A stretch of 7,333 bases of DNA from an uncultured Actinomycetes bacterium (GTDB taxonomy: Bacteria; Actinomycetota; Actinomycetes; S36-B12; UBA5976), in contig CAIYGJ010000134.1 in assembly GCA_903925705.1 (NCBI GenBank), positions 1 to 7,333 of the forward strand, read 5' to 3'. The position numbers and the translations under genes were made by a program. This document shows positions 1-5,807 of this stretch, piece after piece. The notes beneath the pieces were generated by a model, which was not told the origin of the DNA, did no database searches, and saw only the letters and a list, made by a program, of their open reading frames with translations. Position 1 is the first letter of the stretch. The number at the start of each line of letters is the position of its first letter.

Positions 1-278
1 CGCGCCTGTCGTGCGTAATGTGCTTCGCGATCTTCTTCACTCATGCCACCCCAAACGCCGTATGGTTCACGTGTCTTGAGTGCGTGATCCCGACATTGCG
101 CCAACACTGGGCAGGCTGCGCAAATTGCTTTGGCCGTTGATACTCGTCGTTCGCGAGCAGAACCGCGTTCGCCATCTGGATGGTAAAAAATATCTGAATC
201 TAGGCCACGGCAAGCTGAGTGCAATTGCCAATCCCAGAAGTCTGCATTTGGACCAGGCAATCTAGATAGATCAGCCAT
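1..278 (-). CDS. whiD: WhiB-family Fe-S transcription regulator, WhiD/WhiB3 type (3' end cut by window edge)
   Basis: WhiB-like proteins carry a 4Fe-4S cluster that responds to oxygen or nitric oxide, and they act on transcription in the cytoplasm, several of them through the primary sigma factor. Translating the minus strand from the ATG at 276-278 gives 92 complete residues before the window ends. The four cluster cysteines are C23, C53, C56 and C62 (C-x29-C-x2-C-x5-C), followed by the family's G-[VI]-W-G-G turn at 74-78 (YGVWGGMSE). The N-terminus RLPGPNADFWDWQL and the HPDGERG stretch at 33-39 match what I remember of Mycobacterium WhiB3 and Streptomyces WhiD, which separates it from WhiB1, WhiB2 and WhiB7. 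Those relatives are roughly 100-130 residues, so perhaps 10-35 C-terminal residues, including part of the basic DNA-contact tail, lie outside the window. The start is supported by a GGGAGG ribosome site 6 bases upstream. It is transcribed divergently from the MerR-B12 gene. Confidence 0.94.
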   Translation of the reverse strand, partial: MADLSRLPGPNADFWDWQLHSACRGLDSDIFYHPDGERGSARERRVSTAKAICAACPVLAQCRDHALKTREPYGVWGGMSEEDREAHYARQA

Positions 279-284
279 TTGGTG

Positions 285-290
285 CCTCCC
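285..290 (-). promoter_or_regulatory. Shine-Dalgarno site of whiD
   Basis: On the minus strand GGGAGG lies 6 bases before the whiD ATG. The match and spacing are strong and fix the start codon at 276-278, which also aligns with the WhiD/WhiB3 N-terminus. Confidence 0.85.
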
Positions 291-313
291 GATAGGTTGT
301 TGCTTATGTCCTC

Positions 314-342
314 ACTCTAGAACCGCTTCATAAGTTGGTCAA
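314..342 (-). promoter_or_regulatory. Sigma-70-type promoter of whiD
   Basis: Reading the minus strand, the -35 box TTGACC (plus-strand 337-342) is followed by exactly 17 bases and then the -10 box TAGAGT (plus-strand 314-319). The -35 box matches the TTGACA consensus at 5 of 6 bases, and the -10 box fits the actinobacterial TANNNT pattern. The start site would fall near 306-308, giving a 5' leader of about 30 bases that contains the ribosome site. It is the best promoter in the window. I infer housekeeping-sigma recognition from the boxes alone. Confidence 0.75.
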
Positions 343-349
343 GCAACTT
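332..349. repeat. Inverted repeat over the whiD -35 box, candidate operator
   Basis: A perfect inverted repeat, AAGTTG-N6-CAACTT, occupies 332-349 and covers the whiD -35 hexamer at 337-342. A dimeric regulator bound here would compete with RNA polymerase at whiD. Obvious candidates are WhiD itself, the divergent MerR-B12 protein, or an unlinked factor, and nothing in the sequence decides between them. Six-base arms can arise by chance, so the position is the main argument. Confidence 0.4.
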
Positions 350-463
350 GTCCGAATCAGGTTTGGCGCGTTTTGGTATTTATTCGGGAATATCCCCATT
401 GTTTAATGAGATTACATACTTCTCGAGGTGCGGTCAGCGGCAAATACCGTAACAATGAGGTTT

Positions 464-1420
464 ATGTCACAGAGTGCGCCGCAGGCCAAGATCGGCCTAA
501 CCGTTGCAGCCGTGGCGCGTCGGATCGGAATCGCACCGGCCACGCTTCGAACTTGGGACCGCCGATATGGTCTTGGACCAAGCGTTCACACACCTGGATC
601 CCACCGTCGATACTCGGCCACAGATGTTGCTCGAATAGATCTGATGCGAAAGCTCATGCTAAATGGTGTGCTGCCAAGTGAGGCAGCCAAGTCTGCAATT
701 TCCAGAAAAGTTGTTCCAGTCAATCTCACCGCTAACCCAATATCTTCATCTGCGCTGCACGTGGTCTCTGATCAAGATATTCCTGCAGATAATGTAATTG
801 CGCTAGATAGCCCAAAGGCCATCATTCGATCACTTAATCGAGCAGCCACAACACTGGATGCCAGTGGTTGCGATCAAATTATTTCTAACTCACTGGAAAA
901 CCATGGAGTCGTTTGGACTTGGGAAAATGTTTTGATGCCAGTGCTTGTCGCACTTGGTGAAAAATGGGAACAAACCGGTGAAGGTGTTGAGCAAGAACAT
1001 TTGCTAGCAGAATCAATCACCGGGCTATTTCGAAGCCTGGCAAACGGAGTCACGGAACCGGAAAACGCCCGACCAGTTTTGTTAGCTTGCGCACCACATG
1101 AACTTCACACGATTCCGATGTATGCAATTGCGGCGGGGCTTGCTGAACAGAATGTCTCGACCAGAATCCTGGGCGCTCGAATGCCAGCGGAGGCTTTAGC
1201 CAGCGCTGCAAAGAAGATTGGCCCGTGTGCAATTGTTGTCTGGTCTCAAACTCAAGGCACAGCTGATGTTGCCGTTTGGGAAGCCGTTGAGCCAATGCGC
1301 CCAGCACCACTTTTGGTATCTGTTGGCCCAGGCTGGCAACCAGATCTACCTGAAGGTGTTGTTAAACCCCATGACTTCACCAGCACCCTGATTGCGCTGG
1401 CCGCAGCTTCGGGCCGATAG
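464..1420 (+). CDS. MerR-type regulator with C-terminal cobalamin-binding domain (CarH/LitR-like)
   Basis: The encoded protein has 318 residues from the ATG at 464. Residues 12-58 are a MerR winged helix-turn-helix (LTVAAVARRIGI, then TLRTWDRRYGL and HRRYSATDVARI). A poorly conserved linker follows at about 75-115. Residues about 120-190 form a helical cap with the CarH-type signature W168-x9-E178-H179. A Rossmann-like B12 domain runs from about 203 to 318 and has E213-L-H215, where H215 corresponds to the lower axial cobalt ligand. The usual ExHxxG glycine is P218 here. CarH and LitR relatives bind adenosylcobalamin and repress in the dark; sensing of B12 or light is inferred for this protein. 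The reading frame stays open back to a GTG at 428 and another ATG at 455. I chose 464 because the MerR domain then begins after about 11 residues, but no good ribosome site is visible (only GAGG 3 bases upstream). Its target is unknown; divergent whiD is the natural candidate. Confidence 0.85.
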   Translation: MSQSAPQAKIGLTVAAVARRIGIAPATLRTWDRRYGLGPSVHTPGSHRRYSATDVARIDLMRKLMLNGVLPSEAAKSAISRKVVPVNLTANPISSSALHVVSDQDIPADNVIALDSPKAIIRSLNRAATTLDASGCDQIISNSLENHGVVWTWENVLMPVLVALGEKWEQTGEGVEQEHLLAESITGLFRSLANGVTEPENARPVLLACAPHELHTIPMYAIAAGLAEQNVSTRILGARMPAEALASAAKKIGPCAIVVWSQTQGTADVAVWEAVEPMRPAPLLVSVGPGWQPDLPEGVVKPHDFTSTLIALAAASGR

Positions 1421-1425
1421 TCCCT

Positions 1426-1443
1426 AAAGGCTTCGGGCTTTTT
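1426..1443 (+). terminator. Probable intrinsic terminator after the MerR-B12 gene
   Basis: Six bases past the stop codon, AAAGGC and GGCTTT can pair around a TTCG loop, with one internal G-G mismatch, and the 3' arm runs into five T residues (1439-1443). The loop is closed by C-G, the unusually stable cUUCGg arrangement. The stem is short and imperfect, so read-through into guaB is possible. Confidence 0.5.
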
Positions 1444-1469
1444 GGCCACCGGCAATTAAACGATAACCT
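1442..1469 (+). promoter_or_regulatory. Weak candidate promoter for guaB
   Basis: TTGGCC at 1442-1447 and TAACCT at 1464-1469 are separated by 16 bases and partly resemble -35 and -10 boxes. This would give a leader of about 60 bases. It is the best pairing I could find between 1421 and 1535, but it is weak, and the -35 overlaps the end of the terminator hairpin. Confidence 0.25.
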
Positions 1470-1478
1470 TAGGCAATT

Positions 1479-1494
1479 CACCTTTATTTAGGTG
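1479..1494 (+). repeat. Small inverted repeat in the guaB leader region
   Basis: CACCT (1479-1483) and AGGTG (1490-1494) form a perfect 5-base stem around TTATTT. If transcription starts near 1476 this hairpin would sit at the 5' end of the guaB mRNA; otherwise it could be a protein site. It lacks the conserved core expected of a purine riboswitch. Confidence 0.25.
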
Positions 1495-1524
1495 CTATTC
1501 GCCGCAGGTACCAGCTTTATCAGT

Positions 1525-1530
1525 AAGGGG
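1525..1530 (+). promoter_or_regulatory. Shine-Dalgarno site of guaB
   Basis: AAGGGG lies 5 bases before the ATG at 1536 and fixes that start. Confidence 0.75.
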
Positions 1531-1535
1531 ATTCC

Positions 1536-3029
1536 ATGACACAGGGCCTTCCTGACAAGTTTGCAATGCTTGGGCTCACTTACGATGACGTGCTTTTGCT
1601 GCCGGATGCCAGCGATGTCATTCCTAGTGAAGTAGATACCAGCTCAAAATTAACCCGAGAAATTTCACTCAAGATCCCATTACTTTCCTCTGCAATGGAC
1701 ACTGTTACCGAAGCGCGCATGGCTATCTCTATGGCGCGGCAAGGTGGACTCGGAATTCTGCATCGCAATCTTTCAATCGAAGATCAAGCTGCCCAGGTTG
1801 ATCTGGTTAAGCGCAGTGAAGCTGGAATGATTACTAATCCAGTTACTTGCAACGCAACCGATACCTTGGCTGATGTCGATCGCTTATGTGCGCACTACCG
1901 AATTAGTGGTGTTCCAGTTGTAGATGCCAATGGAATTTTACTTGGCATCGTAACGAATCGTGATATGTGTTTTGAAGATGACAAAAATCGCAAAGTCGGC
2001 GATGTCATGACCAAGATGCCTCTCATAACCGGAACTCCGGGAATGAATGGCGATGACGCACTTGAGTTACTGCGGATAAATAAAATTGAAAAACTCCCAT
2101 TGGTTGATTCCTTAGGCCGATTAACCGGTTTGATCACAGTTAAGGATTATGTAAAGAGCGATCGCTATCCATTAGCAACCAAAGACTCTGCTGGGCGCCT
2201 AATGGTCGGCGCAGCTGTCGGTGTTGGTGAGGATTCTTTTGCGCGCGCACTTGCCTTAGTTGAGGCCGGAGTAGATGTCGTGGTTGTCGATACCGCTCAT
2301 GGACACCAAAAAGCAGTTTTGGAAATGGTTACAAGAATTAAGAAATCAACATCGGTTCAAGTAATTGGTGGAAACATCGCAACGCGTGCTGGCGCTCAGG
2401 CATTGATTGATGCGGGCGCGGACGCAGTTAAAGTTGGCGTCGGACCAGGTTCGATTTGCACCACGCGTGTGGTTGCAGGCGTTGGCGTTCCGCAAGTAAC
2501 TGCAATTTATGAAGCCTCATTAGCAGCTGGTCCAGCTGGAGTTCCTGTTATTGGTGATGGTGGCCTGCAGTACTCCGGCGATATCGCAAAAGCAATTGTT
2601 GCTGGCGCGGACACCGTGATGCTGGGCTCGTTACTGGCTGGTTGCGAAGAAGCGCCAGGTCAACTCGTTTTCGTGAACGGCAAACAGTTCAAGCAGTACC
2701 GTGGCATGGGCTCGCTCGGTGCCATGCAATCCAGAGGAAATACCAAGTCTTATTCGAAAGATCGTTACTTCCAAGACGACGTACTTTCTGAAGACAAATT
2801 AGTTCCCGAAGGTATTGAGGGCCAGGTTCCTTATCGAGGGAACTTGGCAGGCGTGGCGCACCAATTGATCGGTGGACTTCGCGCATCTATGGGATATGCC
2901 GGTGCTGCAACGATTGCTGACTTAAAGGCTAACGGTCGCTTGATCCGGATTACTTCAGCCGGCCTGAAAGAAAGTCATCCGCACGACGTCCAGCTAACGG
3001 TAGAAGCACCTAACTACCACGTTCGATAG
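1536..3029 (+). CDS. guaB: IMP dehydrogenase (GuaB2)
   Basis: This cytoplasmic tetrameric enzyme oxidises IMP to XMP with NAD+, the committed step of GMP synthesis. The 497-residue product is full length (bacterial IMPDHs are about 490-530). Residues 1-90 and 210-497 make the TIM barrel. Two CBS domains, the Bateman regulatory module that binds purine nucleotides in this family, occupy about 95-205. The potassium and substrate loop GPGSICTTR at 303-311 contains the catalytic cysteine C308. The NAD-side aspartate lies in VDTAHGH (D252), the phosphate-binding segments are DGG at 341-343 and SLLAGCEEAPG at 365-375, and the mobile-flap Arg-Tyr pair is R410-Y411. All key residues are present, so the enzyme should be active. 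The gene has its own ribosome site and runs into guaB3 after 9 bases, so the two are probably one transcript. Confidence 0.97.
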   Translation: MTQGLPDKFAMLGLTYDDVLLLPDASDVIPSEVDTSSKLTREISLKIPLLSSAMDTVTEARMAISMARQGGLGILHRNLSIEDQAAQVDLVKRSEAGMITNPVTCNATDTLADVDRLCAHYRISGVPVVDANGILLGIVTNRDMCFEDDKNRKVGDVMTKMPLITGTPGMNGDDALELLRINKIEKLPLVDSLGRLTGLITVKDYVKSDRYPLATKDSAGRLMVGAAVGVGEDSFARALALVEAGVDVVVVDTAHGHQKAVLEMVTRIKKSTSVQVIGGNIATRAGAQALIDAGADAVKVGVGPGSICTTRVVAGVGVPQVTAIYEASLAAGPAGVPVIGDGGLQYSGDIAKAIVAGADTVMLGSLLAGCEEAPGQLVFVNGKQFKQYRGMGSLGAMQSRGNTKSYSKDRYFQDDVLSEDKLVPEGIEGQVPYRGNLAGVAHQLIGGLRASMGYAGAATIADLKANGRLIRITSAGLKESHPHDVQLTVEAPNYHVR

Positions 3030-3034
3030 AGGAG
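3030..3034 (+). promoter_or_regulatory. Shine-Dalgarno site of guaB3, touching the guaB stop codon
   Basis: AGGAG at 3030-3034 starts directly after the guaB TAG (3027-3029) and lies 4 bases before the guaB3 ATG. Ribosomes finishing guaB would sit over it, which suggests translational coupling and fixes the guaB3 start. Confidence 0.75.
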
Positions 3035-3038
3035 AAAA

Positions 3039-4151
3039 ATGTCAGGCGTGGAAATCGGTAGAAGCAAGCGAGCTCGCGCCACATATTCTTTTGATGACGT
3101 TTCGTTAGTGCCAAGTCGTCGCACGCGTGACGACGAACTCGTTTCCTTGGATTGGAAGATTGACGCTTACTCGTTTAGCCATCCAATCATTGCGGCTCCG
3201 ATGGACTCCGTCGTTTCGCCCGCATCGGCAGCAACTTTTGCGGCCAATGGTGGCCTTGCAATTTTGAACCTTGAAGGCGTTTGGACCAGGTATGAAGATC
3301 CAACCGGAATTCTAAATGACATCGCGGCCCTAGATCCCAAGGGTGCAACTGCCAAGCTGCAAGAAATTTACGCAAAGCCAATCCAACCTGAATTGATCGC
3401 GGCTCGAATTCAAGAAATGCGCGCTTCGGGTATCACTGTTGCTGGCGCGCTAAGCCCACAACGTACTGCCCATTTTGCCAAGCAGGTTGTTGAAGCAGGT
3501 GTAGACATCTTTGTAATCCGAGGTACAACTGTAAGCGCCGAGCACGTAAGCAATGGTGGCGAAGTGCTAAATCTAAAGGAATTCATTTATCAACTAGATG
3601 TCCCAGTAATCGTTGGCGGCTGCGCAACCTACACAGCCGCACTTCACTTAATGCGCACTGGCGCAGCTGGTGTGCTTGTTGGATTTGGCGGCGGCGCTGC
3701 ACACACAACCCTTGATGTACTTGGTGTGCGAGTTCCAATGGCTAGCGCAGTTGCAGATGTTGCTGCCGCTCGTCGTGATTACTTGGATGAATCCGGTGGT
3801 CGCTACGTTTCAGTTATTGCCGACGGCTCAATGGGTCGCAGTGGCGATGTATCGAAGGCAATTGCTTTGGGCGCAGATGCAGTAGTTGTTGGTTCAACAT
3901 TTGCCCGAGCAACTGATGCACCAGGCCGCGGTAAGCACTGGGGAATTGAAGCAACACACTTAGAGCTGCCACGAGGTGAACTAGTTGACCTTGGTATCAC
4001 CGGAACCTTGAGTGAAATAGTTTCAGGTCCATCGCATACCGCTGATGGCACTATGAATATGGTTGGCGCACTTCGCCGAGCGATGGCCACATGTGGTTAC
4101 TCAGACTTGAAGGAATTCCAGCGCTGCGAAGTAGTTGTAACTCCTAATTAG
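3039..4151 (+). CDS. guaB3: GuaB3 family IMP dehydrogenase-related protein
   Basis: The product is a 370-residue TIM-barrel protein of the IMPDH/GMP reductase superfamily, without the CBS module. It matches the actinobacterial GuaB3 group that follows guaB2; the tail GYSDLKEFQR and LHLMRTGAAGV at 203-213 are typical as I recall them. N-terminal SFDDVSLVPSRRTR (17-30) and AAPMDSVVSP (52-61) correspond to the YDDVLLLP and SSAMDTV segments of GuaB. At the active-site loop, where GuaB has GPGSICTTR, this protein has GFGGGAAHTTLDVLGV (215-230), with no cysteine. The phosphate site is partly kept (ADGS at 261-264, VVGSTFARATDAPG at 283-296). IMPDH and GMP reductase both need the cysteine, so the annotated dehydrogenase activity is doubtful and the real role is unsettled. 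Stable co-occurrence with guaB2 suggests a purine-related or regulatory partner role, which is inference. Confidence 0.93.
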   Translation: MSGVEIGRSKRARATYSFDDVSLVPSRRTRDDELVSLDWKIDAYSFSHPIIAAPMDSVVSPASAATFAANGGLAILNLEGVWTRYEDPTGILNDIAALDPKGATAKLQEIYAKPIQPELIAARIQEMRASGITVAGALSPQRTAHFAKQVVEAGVDIFVIRGTTVSAEHVSNGGEVLNLKEFIYQLDVPVIVGGCATYTAALHLMRTGAAGVLVGFGGGAAHTTLDVLGVRVPMASAVADVAAARRDYLDESGGRYVSVIADGSMGRSGDVSKAIALGADAVVVGSTFARATDAPGRGKHWGIEATHLELPRGELVDLGITGTLSEIVSGPSHTADGTMNMVGALRRAMATCGYSDLKEFQRCEVVVTPN

Positions 4152-4165
4152 GGTCAACTCCCTTT

Positions 4166-4190
4166 CCGACATAGCGACGTATTTAGTCGG
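4166..4190. repeat. Inverted repeat between guaB3 and gabD2
   Basis: CCGAC (4166-4170) and GTCGG (4186-4190) are perfect complements. Inside them ATA (4171-4173) can pair with TAT (4180-4182) around a GCGACG loop, with TTA bulged. No T-run follows, so it is not a standard intrinsic terminator. It could attenuate read-through from guaB3 or bind a regulator of the gabD2 promoter 10 bases downstream. Confidence 0.3.
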
Positions 4191-4199
4191 CTCGATCCC

Positions 4200-4205
4200 T
4201 AGGCT
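4200..4205 (+). promoter_or_regulatory. -10 box for a leaderless gabD2 transcript
   Basis: TAGGCT fits TANNNT, and exactly 6 bases separate it from the GTG at 4212. A start site 7 bases after the -10 would place +1 on the start codon itself. No Shine-Dalgarno sequence precedes the GTG. I see no convincing -35 box at the expected distance. The same hexamer at the same spacing precedes guaA. Confidence 0.5.
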
Positions 4206-4211
4206 GAGATA

Positions 4212-5747
4212 GTGCATAGTTCCTCGAAAGATCAGTTGCTCCAAAACTTGGTGGCAACCAGTGGTTCCATGATTAGCCCGGTCAGCCCATTCCCGGGAGT
4301 AGAAATTGATTCGGTTCCGGAATCATCACTTGCCGATGTAGTAAACGCCGTTGCATCGGCCCGTATTGCGCAGGTTGCATGGTCAAATACCGAAATTTCC
4401 CATCGGGTAAAAATCCTGGACAAGTTTCATGACTTGTTGCTGGCAAATCAAGACGAACTACTAAACGTCGTCCAAAAAGAAACTGGTAAGTCGCGATTCC
4501 ATGCTGCTGATGAAGTCTTTAGCCTGGCAATGATCGCTGCGTTTTACGCGAAGATTGGAAAGCAGGCATTAAAGCCGCAGCAAAGAGCTGGTGCCCTCCC
4601 ATTTTTCACTAAGACCCTTATGGTTTCGCAACCCAAGGGTGTAGTTGGCATAATTTCGCCTTGGAATTACCCCTTGACGCTTTCGATCTGCGATGCACTT
4701 CCGGCAATCTTGGCAGGTAACGCCGTAGTGATCCGACCAGATAATCAGACACCTTGGTCTGCGATTTATGGACTAGAGCTAATGTCTCAGGCTGGACTTC
4801 CAGATGGAGTTGTGACGATTGTTACTGGCGAAGGTAATTCGGTAGGCGCTGCGCTAATTGATGAAGTTGATTACGTATGTTTTACCGGTTCGACGAAAAC
4901 CGGAAAAGTTGTCGGCGCTCAAGCTAGTGCCAGGCTAATTGGAGCATCACTCGAACTTGGCGGAAAGAATCCAATGATCGTTTGCGCCGATGCAGACCTC
5001 AAGACATTCTTGGAAGTTGCTATTCGCGGTTGCTTCACATCTGCGGGACAGCTTTGTGTATCGATTGAAAGAATGTACATTCATGAATCGATTTATGAAG
5101 AGTTTTTGCGGGCCTTTGTCGAAAAAGTTAAAGAATTAAAACTTGGGGCGCAACTTGGTTGGGGTTACGACGTTGGCTCACTTGCAACGGATGCATTAGC
5201 AAATCGAGTTACCGAAGCAATTTCGAATGCAGTTAAACAAGGCGCAAAAATTGAATCCGGTGGAAATCGTAGAACCGATATTGGTCCTAATGTCTTCGAA
5301 CCAACTGTGCTTACTGGCGTCACGAAGGAAATGAAGATTTCAACTGAAGAAGTTTTTGGCCCATGTGTTTATGTTCAGTCCTTCGCTACAACCGAAGAAG
5401 CAATTTCACTGGCTAATGATTCGATCTATGGATTATCCGCTTCGGTAATAAGTTCGAATTCAAAAAGCGCGCGAGGAATCGCTGAGCAACTCAGATCTGG
5501 TTCGGTAAACATCAATGAAGGTTTTGCCGCCGCTTATGGCTCGGTTGCATCTCCAATGGGTGGCATGGGTCAATCAGGACTCGGGCGCAGGCATGGAATT
5601 GAAGGCCTCCTGAGATTCACCCAGCCACAAACTATCGCCCAGCAACGATGGGTATCAATAGGTCCAAAATTTGGATTTACCGAAGAGCGATGGACAAAAC
5701 TCCTAAGTAAATCTCTACTCATTTTGAAACGATTAAGAATTCGCTAG
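4212..5747 (+). CDS. gabD2: Succinate-semialdehyde dehydrogenase, GabD2 type
   Basis: Members of this aldehyde dehydrogenase group oxidise succinate semialdehyde to succinate with NADP+ (or NAD+), feeding GABA-derived or alternative TCA-cycle carbon into succinate. The 511-residue product is full length. Catalytic residues are N152 in ISPWNYPL, E248 in LELGGKNP and the nucleophile C282 in SAGQLCVSIER; the EEVFGP motif is at 379-384. Long stretches such as QPKGVVGIISPWNYP and GGMGQSGLGRRHGIEGLL resemble M. tuberculosis GabD2 (518 residues) as I remember it. The lysine normally in VVLKP is arginine here (R175, VVIRPD). The GTG start at 4212 is supported by N-terminal resemblance to GabD2 and by the -10 box 6 bases upstream; ATG 4269 is the alternative and would remove 19 residues. 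A basic C-terminal tail (LKRLRIR) follows the fold, and stops TAG and TAA are in tandem. Exact substrate cannot be fixed from sequence. Confidence 0.87.
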   Translation: MHSSSKDQLLQNLVATSGSMISPVSPFPGVEIDSVPESSLADVVNAVASARIAQVAWSNTEISHRVKILDKFHDLLLANQDELLNVVQKETGKSRFHAADEVFSLAMIAAFYAKIGKQALKPQQRAGALPFFTKTLMVSQPKGVVGIISPWNYPLTLSICDALPAILAGNAVVIRPDNQTPWSAIYGLELMSQAGLPDGVVTIVTGEGNSVGAALIDEVDYVCFTGSTKTGKVVGAQASARLIGASLELGGKNPMIVCADADLKTFLEVAIRGCFTSAGQLCVSIERMYIHESIYEEFLRAFVEKVKELKLGAQLGWGYDVGSLATDALANRVTEAISNAVKQGAKIESGGNRRTDIGPNVFEPTVLTGVTKEMKISTEEVFGPCVYVQSFATTEEAISLANDSIYGLSASVISSNSKSARGIAEQLRSGSVNINEGFAAAYGSVASPMGGMGQSGLGRRHGIEGLLRFTQPQTIAQQRWVSIGPKFGFTEERWTKLLSKSLLILKRLRIR

Positions 5748-5782
5748 TAAGTGAAAGAGTAAAGAGGCGCTAATTATTCAAA

Positions 5783-5793
5783 GGTTGCCAACC
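5783..5793. repeat. Perfect palindrome just upstream of the guaA -10 box
   Basis: GGTTG-C-CAACC is an exact inverted repeat with a single central base. It ends 2 bases before the guaA -10 hexamer, in the spacer where a bound protein would affect promoter opening. It is a candidate operator; no regulator is assigned. Confidence 0.35.
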
Positions 5794-5795
5794 AA

Positions 5796-5801
5796 TAGGC
5801 T
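5796..5801 (+). promoter_or_regulatory. -10 box for a leaderless guaA transcript
   Basis: TAGGCT lies exactly 6 bases before the guaA GTG at 5808, so transcription would begin at the start codon. No Shine-Dalgarno sequence is present and no clear -35 box is visible (16-18 bases upstream is AT-rich only). This suggests guaA is transcribed from its own promoter rather than only by read-through from gabD2. Confidence 0.5.
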
Positions 5802-5807
5802 AAGTAT

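Noticed and set aside
80..265. Plus-strand open frame opposite whiD
   Set aside because: The minus strand encodes a clear WhiB protein with all four cysteines; this frame is its shadow.
428..463. Longer start (GTG 428 or ATG 455) for the MerR-B12 protein
   Set aside because: It adds 12 or 3 residues before the MerR domain with no family support. GAG directly abuts the GTG, too close for a ribosome site, and nothing suitable precedes ATG 455. It cannot be fully excluded, because ATG 464 is not well supported by a ribosome site either.
373..681. Open frame of 102 codons on the plus strand
   Set aside because: It overlaps the HTH part of the MerR-B12 gene in another frame, its translation is low-complexity and Arg/Ser-rich, and it matches no family I know.
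1406..1438. Direct repeat GCTTCGGGC at 1406-1414 and 1430-1438
   Set aside because: One copy is in the coding end of the MerR-B12 gene and the other is the terminator loop and 3' arm. Nine bases with common TTCG content is not enough to call a repeat element.
1444..1535. Purine riboswitch upstream of guaB
   Set aside because: The gap has no three-way-junction pattern or conserved loop sequences expected of the guanine class; only a 5-base hairpin is visible.
4269..4271. ATG as the gabD2 start
   Set aside because: It lacks a ribosome site and would remove an N-terminal helix that resembles the GabD2 N-terminus. The GTG at 4212 has a -10 box at leaderless spacing.
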